Source: Oscillospiraceae bacterium (lineage in GTDB: Bacteria; Bacillota; Clostridia; Christensenellales; Aristaeellaceae). Taken from it: a DNA stretch of 12,904 bases. The notes below the pieces were generated by a model, which was not told where the DNA came from, did not search any database, and saw only the letters and a list, made by a program, of their open reading frames with translations. The stretch lies in contig JAITDK010000084.1 of NCBI GenBank assembly GCA_031282605.1, positions 1 to 12,904 of the forward strand, given 5' to 3'. The position numbers and the translations under genes are program-made. Of the stretch, positions 7,411-12,601 are shown one piece after another. How positions within the stretch are numbered: position 1 is the stretch's first letter; every line of letters begins with the position of its first letter.

Positions 7411-7564
7411 TCATATCACATCCGCCCGTGAAAACGTGTTCTCCTGCGGCGATGCCCGCTGCTTAATCCGCTCAGCGTCGGTGATGACGCCGCGCTTGGC
7501 GCGGACAACGATCAGGGCGGGATCCTCACCTCGGCGCGCTCGATGCCGTTGAACCCCCTAAAAC
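7411..7564 (-). pseudogene. Possible frameshifted remnant of a small gene between cysK and the C-S lyase
   Basis: Two minus-strand frames look protein-like in succession. The first reads LFRGFNGIERAEV from about 7564 and stops soon after. The second, one base out of phase, continues EDPALIVVRAKRGVITDAER and on to RADVI before a TGA at 7413-7411. Adding one base after the GTG codon would join them as ERAEV-EDPALIVV. The second frame has no canonical start codon, and neither has a binding site. The TGA overlaps an ATG (ATGA) that opens the next frame. I do not recognise the product. It may be a decayed cistron, a sequencing error in a live small gene, or chance; low confidence. Confidence 0.25.
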
Positions 7565-7573
7565 AACGTCGGC

Positions 7574-8548
7574 TTATTGGCGGCGGTTGTACCAATGCCC
7601 ACTCTTTTCGTCTCGCGCTGCGAAAACGCCCGTTGACAGATACCGCTCGCCGGTATCAGGCAGAATCGCAAGCACTGTTTTGCCTTTGTTCTCCGGGCGC
7701 CGCGCGATCTGCGCCGCCGCGAACGCAGCCGCGCCGCTTGAAATCCCGACGAGCAGTCCCTCTTCCTGTGCGAGCGTCCGCGTCGTGTCAATCGCCTCGT
7801 CGTCGAGAACCTTGTAAATTTCATGGACGAGCGATAGGTCTAACACGCTCGGGATAAAGCCAGGGCCTATGCCCTGAATTCTGTGCGGACTGGGGCTGCC
7901 CCCGGACAAGACGGGGGATGCGAACGGTTCGACCGCCACGATTTTCACGTCCGGATTCCGCTCCCTCAAATAAAGCCCCGCGCCCGTAATCGTGCCGCCC
8001 GTTCCGACGCCGCCGACGAGGATATCAATTTTACCCTCCGTCGCTTCCCAGATTTCAGGGCCTGTCGTCGCGCGATGAATCTCGGGATTGGCGGGGTTTT
8101 CAAACTGTTGCAGAATGACGGCATGAGGAACCTGCGCTTGCAGCTCTTCCGCTCTGCGGATCGCGCCCCTCATACCCGCCGCGCCGGGCGTCAGTTCGAG
8201 TTTCGCTCCGAGCGCGACGACAAGGCCGCGGCGTTCGCTGGTCATTGTGTCCGGCATCACGACGATCATTTTGTACCGCCGAGCCGCCGCTACGAACGCG
8301 AGCCCGACCCCTGTGTTGCCGCTTGACGGTTCGATTATTACGCTGTCCGGCGTGAGTATTCCCTTTTTTTCCGCGTCAACGACCATGGCGTACGCGATTC
8401 GATCCTTAACGCTGCCAAGCGGGTTGAAGTATTCGAGCTTGAAAAGCAGGTCGCATTCCGTAACGCCCGCAAGCGCTTTGAAGTTCTGTGGCCGGAGTAC
8501 GGGCGTGTCGCCTATCAGCTGCGTCAGGTTGTTCACAATCTTGTTCAA
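7574..8548 (-). CDS. cysK: Cysteine synthase A (O-acetylserine sulfhydrylase)
   Basis: This 324-residue fold-type II PLP enzyme makes L-cysteine from O-acetyl-L-serine and sulfide in the cytoplasm. Motifs are IGDTPVLR (12-19), FNPLGSVKDR (41-50) with Lys48 as Schiff-base lysine, EPSSGNTG (73-80, substrate loop), GGVGTGGTITG (179-189, phosphate cup), GISSGAA (268-274, pyridine-nitrogen Ser) and PDTGERYLST (297-306). The C-terminus runs about 15 residues beyond the usual YLST end (ARDEKSGHWYNRRQ). The start is TTG 8548, supported by GGAG eight bases upstream; no ATG is better placed. In the operon it would consume sulfide from the lyase encoded just downstream. OAS-thiol lyases of the CysM type are similar, but the loop sequences fit CysK best. 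Confidence 0.95.
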   Translation of the reverse strand: MNKIVNNLTQLIGDTPVLRPQNFKALAGVTECDLLFKLEYFNPLGSVKDRIAYAMVVDAEKKGILTPDSVIIEPSSGNTGVGLAFVAAARRYKMIVVMPDTMTSERRGLVVALGAKLELTPGAAGMRGAIRRAEELQAQVPHAVILQQFENPANPEIHRATTGPEIWEATEGKIDILVGGVGTGGTITGAGLYLRERNPDVKIVAVEPFASPVLSGGSPSPHRIQGIGPGFIPSVLDLSLVHEIYKVLDDEAIDTTRTLAQEEGLLVGISSGAAAFAAAQIARRPENKGKTVLAILPDTGERYLSTGVFAARDEKSGHWYNRRQ

Positions 8549-8566
8549 AATACTTTCTCCGTTTCC

Positions 8567-8698
8567 TTAATGCTCAATCGGCGCGCAGTCGATCGCCGTA
8601 TGTACAATCGGCGCGGCACGATTCAGCCCGGTCAGCGTCAACAGCGCTCCGCCAAGCTCGTAGCTGAATTTGGCTCCTGCGATAAACGCCGACATCAT
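8567..8698 (-). CDS. Candidate small protein (43-45 aa), unknown
   Basis: Between the YezD-like gene and cysK a frame runs from ATG 8698 (or GTG 8704) to TAA 8567, reading SAFIAGAKFSYELGGALLTL... and ending IDCAPIEH. Its composition looks protein-like: one hydrophobic stretch with Gly and Ala, then a polar end containing a single Cys. I do not recognise it. The binding site is weak (GGTGGAT just before the ATG). The frame is open upstream to about 8730, so it may be the tail of a once longer gene. The spacing to cysK (18 bases) fits a real cistron. A longer frame over the same stretch (8574-8867) mostly mirrors the YezD-like gene and is not used. Confidence 0.35.
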   Translation of the reverse strand: MMSAFIAGAKFSYELGGALLTLTGLNRAAPIVHTAIDCAPIEH

Positions 8699-8709
8699 AT
8701 CCACCGCTT

Positions 8710-8730
8710 GCTTTACTACTCGCTTTACTA
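8710..8730. repeat. Short direct repeat at the end of the YezD-like gene
   Basis: GCTTTACTA occurs at 8710-8718 and again at 8722-8730, separated by CTC. The right copy covers the stop codon of the YezD-like gene. It is a small local duplication with no known function. Confidence 0.6.
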
Positions 8731-8907
8731 TTTAAAGCGTATTTTTTCGAGCTTTTCCATCTGGACGATCTCGCCGTCGTGAATGACGAGCGTAACGGAG
8801 CCGAACTTGATATCGAGGATGTACTCAAGAACCTTTTGCAGCTTATCCTGCGGTATAAGCTCTTCAACGTCCTTAGGATCCTTGGGCGAGCGCGGCTTGC
8901 TTTCCAT
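8728..8907 (-). CDS. YezD family protein (DUF2292)
   Basis: A 59-residue protein matching the small YezD/DUF2292 family. The core is LQKVLEYILDIKFGSVTLVI (23-42), then HDGEIVQMEKLEKIRFK (43-59); this compares closely with B. subtilis YezD, which has a KYGSIQISVHDSQITQIERLEKTRF core, from memory. Function is unproven; members are commonly found beside sulfur uptake and cysteine genes, as here between the ATPase gene and cysK. The start is ATG 8907, four bases after GGGAGG. The gene is too short for many gene callers. A longer overlapping frame in another phase should be ignored. Its position in the operon argues for a role in sulfur metabolism, perhaps as a small adaptor or regulator (inference). 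Confidence 0.85.
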   Translation of the reverse strand: MESKPRSPKDPKDVEELIPQDKLQKVLEYILDIKFGSVTLVIHDGEIVQMEKLEKIRFK

Positions 8908-8929
8908 AATGCCTCCCTAATGCCTCCCT
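8908..8929 (-). repeat. Tandem 11-bp duplication carrying two ribosome binding sites
   Basis: AGGGAGGCATT is present twice, perfectly and without a gap, filling the whole space between the ATPase stop (8930) and the ATG of the YezD-like gene (8907). Each copy holds GGGAGG. Only the copy next to the ATG is at usable spacing; the other would act as a standby site. Confidence 0.8.
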
Positions 8930-9775
8930 TTATATGATCGCATCGGGCAGAATCGCCTCGCCGATGTCCATGCCCGGCTGCCTGACCTTCAGCGACTCCG
9001 GCGGCTTATCCTGCAGGAGTTCCCATACACGGTGCGTGATGACGTTGAAGTCGGTCGTGTCGCGAACCTGCGACACCCTGCGCGGGCGAGGAAGGCCGAC
9101 CTCCACGATCTCCTTGACGCGTCCGGGGCTTTTCGACATGACCGCCACGCGGTCAGCCAGCCCGACGGCCTCCTCGATGCTGTGTGTGACGAAAAGGATC
9201 GTCTTCCCTGTCTTCTCCCAGATGGACAGCAATTCGTCCTGCATCGCTTCGCGCGTCTGCGCGTCCACCGCCGCGAACGGTTCGTCCATGAACAGCACTT
9301 CTGGGTCGAACGCGAGCGATCGCGCTATAGCTACGCGTTGTTGCATGCCGCCGGATAGCTCGAAGGGATAATGATTCTCGAAACCCTCCAAGCCAACGAG
9401 CTTGATGAAACGCGACGCGCGCTCCGCCCGTTCCTTTTTCGGCACCCGTTTGATTTCCAAACCGAATTCTATGTTTTTCCGGACGCTTCGCCACGGAAAC
9501 AGAGCGTAACCCTGCAGGATGATGCCCCTGTCTAGCGCGGGTCCGTGTACCGGCCGGCCATCAATGAGCACCTCGCCCTCGTTCGCCTCCGAAAGCCCGA
9601 CGAGGACATCAAGCAGCGTACTCTTCCCACAGCCGGACGGACCGACGATCGTGACGAATTCGCCTTCGCGCACCGTCAGCGAAAAATCCGACAGCGCGTG
9701 AAAGTCTTCGTTCACGCCGCGCTTGCGGAATATCCGCCCAACGTTGCGGATTTCAATTTTCGGTATATCAGCCAT
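8930..9775 (-). CDS. ssuB: SsuB/TauB-like ABC transporter ATPase
   Basis: This 281-residue ATPase energises the SsuABC-type importer at the inner face of the membrane. Numbered from ATG 9775: Walker A GPSGCGKS (45-52), Q-loop Gln88 in LQGYALFPW, signature LSGGMQQRVAIARSL (140-154), Walker B VLFMDEPFAAVD (160-171) and H-loop VTHSIEEA (196-203). A C-terminal tail of about 45 residues follows, as is usual for the family. An in-frame ATG at 9787 adds MGCN, but its upstream sequence is poor, whereas GGGGTG lies four bases before 9775. It is the first structural gene of the operon, about 100 bases after the attenuator terminator, and the matching permease and binding-protein genes lie some 2.8 kb downstream. 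Confidence 0.92.
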   Translation of the reverse strand: MADIPKIEIRNVGRIFRKRGVNEDFHALSDFSLTVREGEFVTIVGPSGCGKSTLLDVLVGLSEANEGEVLIDGRPVHGPALDRGIILQGYALFPWRSVRKNIEFGLEIKRVPKKERAERASRFIKLVGLEGFENHYPFELSGGMQQRVAIARSLAFDPEVLFMDEPFAAVDAQTREAMQDELLSIWEKTGKTILFVTHSIEEAVGLADRVAVMSKSPGRVKEIVEVGLPRPRRVSQVRDTTDFNVITHRVWELLQDKPPESLKVRQPGMDIGEAILPDAII

Positions 9776-9882
9776 ATTGCACCCCATCTCAGTCTTACCG
9801 AGGCGATTGACGATCCTGCCGCCGGAACGGCTTTCGCGCGGCTGAACCGCGTATCATACGGGACATTTCCGCGCTTTGCGAC

Positions 9883-9938
9883 AAAAAAACGGACAGCCGT
9901 GGTTTTCGCTCTTACTAAGCAGAAACTCCGGCTGTCCG
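9883..9938 (-). terminator. Intrinsic terminator in the operon leader (attenuator)
   Basis: On the minus strand CGGACAGCCG (9938-9929) and CGGCTGTCCG (9899-9890) form a perfect 10-bp stem. It is followed at once by seven T (9889-9883). The 29-base loop can pair further (GTTT with AAAC, and CTT with AAG). It sits about 70 bases after the stop of the Cys-rich leader peptide and about 110 bases before the first structural gene, the classical site of a transcription attenuator. Confidence 0.85.
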
Positions 9939-10047
9939 GTCGTTACTATATGAAAAAGAGGAGCGAACCGCGGCGCCCGGGGCACTCTCCGTAAGAAATC
10001 GGTCGAGTTACCCTGCGTCCTGCGCTATGAAACGACACGCGCCGCGG
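9897..10047 (-). promoter_or_regulatory. Alternative pairing segments of the cysteine attenuator
   Basis: Segment 1 (10047-10039, CCGCGGCGC) lies in leader codons 20-23, over Cys20. It is perfectly complementary, 9 bp, to part of segment 2 (9976-9968, GCGCCGCGG). Segment 2 (9973-9961, CCGCGGTTCGCTC) can instead pair 12 bp, with one mismatch and a two-base bulge, with segment 3 (9911-9897, GAGCGAAAACCACGG), the terminator loop and the first three bases of its 3' arm. A ribosome stalled at Cys19/20 would mask segment 1 and free segment 2 to block the terminator. This is a by-eye folding model. Confidence 0.55.
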
Positions 10048-10106
10048 CAACAGCGACAGGCGCGCATCCCATATGCGGAACAAAGCTTCCTATCGGAGCG
10101 ACCCAT
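10008..10106 (-). CDS. Cysteine-rich leader peptide (32 aa)
   Basis: An ORF of 32 codons starts at ATG 10106, seven bases after AGGAGG (within GAGGAGGAGC, 10120-10111), an excellent binding site. It has five cysteines (positions 9, 17, 19, 20, 24); the core is GMRACRCCRGACRF (13-26). It also has six arginines. It begins about 38 bases after the predicted transcription start, and an intrinsic terminator follows before the sulfur operon. The role inferred is a sensor: scarce Cys-tRNA stalls the ribosome on the Cys codons and lets RNA polymerase read through. Polycysteine leader ORFs that do this are known in mycobacteria; in Firmicutes cysteine genes are usually under CymR, LysR-type or T-box control. 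Alternatives: a functional Cys-rich microprotein, or arginine sensing, less likely given the genes. Confidence 0.8.
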   Translation of the reverse strand: MGRSDRKLCSAYGMRACRCCRGACRFIAQDAG

Positions 10107-10150
10107 ACACGCTCCTCCTCTGTCTAAAACGAATAATTCCTATATGTTTT

Positions 10151-10178
10151 ATTATATGCCGATGCAGCAGGAAGTCAA
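10151..10178 (-). promoter_or_regulatory. Sigma-A promoter of the sulfur operon
   Basis: TTGACT (10178-10173), a 16-base spacer, and a perfect TATAAT (10156-10151) on the minus strand. Transcription should start near 10144, giving a leader of roughly 260 bases to the end of the attenuator terminator. Its strength suits an operon controlled mainly after initiation. Confidence 0.8.
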
Positions 10179-10529
10179 CACTAAGTTTCCTACAATCATC
10201 TGTAGTTTAAAATGTATTGATTTCATAAATCAGCTAATAAGTTGCTCATGTATTTATCTAAAACGGCGAATGAGTGCAGGGTTTGGAAAGTCTATGGGGT
10301 GCAGTCATGGAAGGCTGGGCTGGCGCTGTTATATATAGTAATGTCGTTAAGATGATAATGCGGCTTGAGTCTTGCTGAGGATACGTCAATCATCAGGTTG
10401 TTTTGTTTTATGCAGGCGGAGCCGCCTTCCGTACCAGAATGCAACCTTCGACAATGTGTTGACGCTTAGTAATATTGCCTATTAATCCTGCCTGTCATTC
10501 TAACAAGTCGCGCTTAGAAAATTATTTTC
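10179..10529. other. Divergent intergenic region without a supported gene
   Basis: About 350 bases between the two divergent promoters, visibly richer in A and T than the genes. It holds a palindrome at 10218-10232 and a GC-rich palindrome AGGCGG-AG-CCGCCT at 10414-10427 preceded by a T-rich run. Short open frames exist (for example 35 codons from about 10248) but have no binding sites. No riboswitch or tRNA was recognised. Confidence 0.5.
10218..10232. promoter_or_regulatory. Palindrome, candidate operator
   Basis: TGATTTCATAAATCA is a perfect 6-bp dyad with a three-base centre. It lies about 40 bases upstream of the -35 box of the sulfur operon (about -75 to -88 from the predicted start), a place typical of an activator such as a LysR-type protein. 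No regulator gene is in the window, so the assignment is speculative. Confidence 0.3.
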
Positions 10530-10558
10530 TTGCCATTTTGCTCAAAGTGTTTTATACT
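10530..10558 (+). promoter_or_regulatory. Sigma-A promoter of the sugar ABC operon
   Basis: TTGCCA (10530-10535), exactly 17 bases, then TATACT (10553-10558). The start would be near 10565, about 60 bases before the first permease start. Confidence 0.7.
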
Positions 10559-10623
10559 AACTACAGTGTGCATTCCGGATAGGTATGCGTGGGGCAATGA
10601 ATGAATTGTTAAGGAGCGGCATG

Positions 10624-11607
10624 ATGGTGGGTCAGGCCGGTGCCAATAGGAATGGGATGGACGGTTTAAACCGGGCGAGCGGGGCGCCGCGCGGAATCAA
10701 CAGAAGAACAGTCTGGCAGCGGATGCGCGCCAGCGCGCCGTATTATCTGCTAATGTTGCTGCCGCTGGCTCTGTTGCTGGTATTCAAGTATTACCCGATG
10801 TACGGGTTGCAGCTGGCGTTCAAGGATTACAAGACGCGGCTGGGGATTGTGAACAGTCCATGGGTGGGGTTGAAGCATTTCAATCAATTCCTTACCGCTT
10901 CGTCGGCGTGGAACGTGATACGCAATACGCTGCTGATAAGCATATACTCGCTGCTGCTGGGTTTCCCGGCGCCGATTTTGCTGGCGGTGTGCTTGAATGA
11001 ATCGCCCAGCAGGCGTTTCCGCAAGTCGGTGCAGATGATCACGTATATGCCGTACTTCATATCGACGGTCGTGCTGGTGTCGATGATTATACAGTTCACA
11101 GATATATCTTCAGGGTTAGTCAATCAGATGGTAAGGGGCATGGGCGGATCGGCAATCAACTTCATGGGCGAGAGGCGTTATTTTCGGTTGATATACGTGC
11201 TGACGGGGATATGGCAGGGCGCGGGATACTCGGCGGTGATATACCTCGCCGCGTTATCCGGCGTCAATCCGGAGCTATATGACGCGGCCACCGTGGATGG
11301 AGCGAGCAAGTTCCGCCGAATACTCAACGTGGATCTGCCGTCCATCACGCCGACGATACGGATACTGTTTATCCTCAACACAGGCAGCATACTGTCCGTA
11401 GCGTTCGAGAAGATATACCTTATGCAGAACAATATCAACCTGTCCATATCGGAGGTTATCTCCACCTACATATACAAGATGGGCTTGCAGAACAGCAACT
11501 ACAGCTATTCGACCGCGGCGGGATTGTTTAATTCGGTCATCAGTTTCGCGATGGTTTTTATTACCAATACAATCTGCCGACGGTTCTCCGACGGCGGACT
11601 ATGGTGA
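10624..11607 (+). CDS. lplB: LplB-type carbohydrate ABC transporter permease
   Basis: This 327-residue membrane permease belongs to the LplB group (often named aldouronate/oligosaccharide transport system permease). A basic N-terminal region leads to a first helix near 40-56 (YYLLMLLPLALLLVFKYYPM), typical of the family, and five more helices follow. The EAA loop, NPELYDAATVDGASKFRRIL, lies at about 215-234 and is followed by NVDLPSITPTIRILF. The C-terminal end RRFSDGGLW is characteristic of LplB. AAGGAG at 10611-10616 favours ATG 10624 (seven bases) or 10621 (four bases); the frame is open to an ATG at 10585 with no good site. It should pair with the permease encoded 12 bases downstream. Substrate cannot be told from sequence. 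Confidence 0.9.
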   Translation: MVGQAGANRNGMDGLNRASGAPRGINRRTVWQRMRASAPYYLLMLLPLALLLVFKYYPMYGLQLAFKDYKTRLGIVNSPWVGLKHFNQFLTASSAWNVIRNTLLISIYSLLLGFPAPILLAVCLNESPSRRFRKSVQMITYMPYFISTVVLVSMIIQFTDISSGLVNQMVRGMGGSAINFMGERRYFRLIYVLTGIWQGAGYSAVIYLAALSGVNPELYDAATVDGASKFRRILNVDLPSITPTIRILFILNTGSILSVAFEKIYLMQNNINLSISEVISTYIYKMGLQNSNYSYSTAAGLFNSVISFAMVFITNTICRRFSDGGLW

Positions 11608-11619
11608 AAGGATAGCCGA

Positions 11620-12537
11620 ATGACAACGCGCATTGAACGCCGCAAGCGCCGACGTATCCGCCAGTCGTGGGGCGACAATTTATTCGACGGGCTAACGACG
11701 CTGATTCTCCTGATCGCGGCGGCGCTGGTCGCGTATCCGCTGATATACGTGTTAAGCGCATCGTTCTCGTCGCCGTCCGCCGTGATGGGCGGGCGGGTAT
11801 GGCTGTATCCGGTGGATCTGTCGATCACCGCGTATGACGCCGTGTTCCAAAATAAGCAGATCGTCACCGGGTATGTCAACTCATTCATATATACCGTGTT
11901 GGGCACGGCGCTGACGATGATAGTCACGATGCTGTCAGGGTTCTGCCTGACGCGGAAGGACTTTTACGGGCGAAGCGTGTTTTCGGCGCTGCTGGTCGTC
12001 ACGATGTTTTTCAGCGGCGGATTGATCCCCAGCTACCTTCTGATCCGCAGCCTCAAGATGCTCAATACCATCTGGTCGATGATACTGCCCGGCGCGGTCA
12101 GCGCGTGGTTTATCATGCTTACGCGTACGTACATCAAGTCATCCATACCGGAGGAACTGTTCGAGTCGGCGAATCTGGACGGCTGCACGGTATACGGTAT
12201 GCTAGCGCACGTGGCGCTGCCGCTGTCGGGATCGATCATGGCGGTGGTCGGGCTGTACAGCGCGGTGGGTATATGGAACAGCTATTTCGACGCGTTCATC
12301 TACCTGTCCGATAAGAAACTCTACCCGCTGCAGGTGGTTCTGCGCAATATACTGATCTTAAACCAGATGGACGTGGGCGCGGTGCAGGATCTGCGTGACT
12401 TGGCCACGCGTCAAGGCATGAGCAACCTGCTGAAATATGCGGTGATCGTGGTATCCAGCGCGCCGCTGCTGATACTCTATCCGTTTGTGCAGAGATACTT
12501 TGTTAAAGGCGTGATGATCGGGTCGCTCAAGGGATAA
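11620..12537 (+). CDS. lplC: LplC/YtcP-type carbohydrate ABC transporter permease
   Basis: This 305-residue second permease, of the MalG-like LplC group, forms the heterodimer with the preceding product. A basic N-terminus (RIERRKRRRIRQ, 4-15) is followed by helices near 25-47, 86-110, 121-141, 152-168, 203-225 and 271-290. The EAA loop is PEELFESANLDGCTVYGMLA (177-196), with HVALPLSG following. The ending QRYFVKGVMIGSLKG (291-305) is the usual family C-terminus. AAAGGA lies about seven bases before the ATG, and the gap to the upstream permease is 12 bases, so they are one transcript. The motor ATPase is not in the window; transporters of this group often share a common MsmK-like ATPase encoded elsewhere. 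Confidence 0.92.
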   Translation: MTTRIERRKRRRIRQSWGDNLFDGLTTLILLIAAALVAYPLIYVLSASFSSPSAVMGGRVWLYPVDLSITAYDAVFQNKQIVTGYVNSFIYTVLGTALTMIVTMLSGFCLTRKDFYGRSVFSALLVVTMFFSGGLIPSYLLIRSLKMLNTIWSMILPGAVSAWFIMLTRTYIKSSIPEELFESANLDGCTVYGMLAHVALPLSGSIMAVVGLYSAVGIWNSYFDAFIYLSDKKLYPLQVVLRNILILNQMDVGAVQDLRDLATRQGMSNLLKYAVIVVSSAPLLILYPFVQRYFVKGVMIGSLKG

Positions 12538-12547
12538 CGGAGTTATT

Positions 12548-12567
12548 AATGGGAGGTTGTTCCCATT
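12548..12567 (+). promoter_or_regulatory. Hairpin masking an upstream ORF start
   Basis: AATGGGA and TCCCATT pair perfectly (7 bp) around a six-base loop. The 5' arm contains the ATG of the 16-codon ORF and part of a GGGAGG motif. There is no T-run, so translation control or mRNA processing is likelier than termination. Confidence 0.5.
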
Positions 12568-12599
12568 GCGGGATGACTATAATGCTATCGGGAGGTTAA
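12549..12599 (+). CDS. Possible 16-codon upstream ORF with a CxxC motif
   Basis: ATG 12549 is preceded at six bases by GGAG and runs to TAA 12597-12599, encoding MGGCSHCGMTIMLSGG. The stop falls two bases before the binding-protein ATG, and that gene's ribosome binding site lies inside the last codons, an arrangement that would couple translation. It may be a coupling or leader ORF, or chance in a 64-base gap. Confidence 0.25.
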   Translation: MGGCSHCGMTIMLSGG

Positions 12600-12601
12600 C
12601 T

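Noticed and set aside
8574..8867. 97-residue minus-strand frame between cysK and ssuB
   Set aside because: Its N-terminal half is an out-of-phase reading of the YezD-like gene, with Ser/Arg-rich shadow composition and no ribosome binding site.
9883..10144. T-box or SAM (S-box) riboswitch in the sulfur-operon leader
   Set aside because: No T-box core resembling AGGGTGGNACCGCG and no S-box core was found; the leader ORF with Cys codons explains the leader better.
10027..10338. 103-residue plus-strand frame over the sulfur-operon leader
   Set aside because: It runs antisense through the leader peptide and promoter, has no binding site and no family-like sequence.
10248..10355. 35-codon plus-strand frame in the divergent region
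   Set aside because: No ribosome binding site and no recognisable composition.
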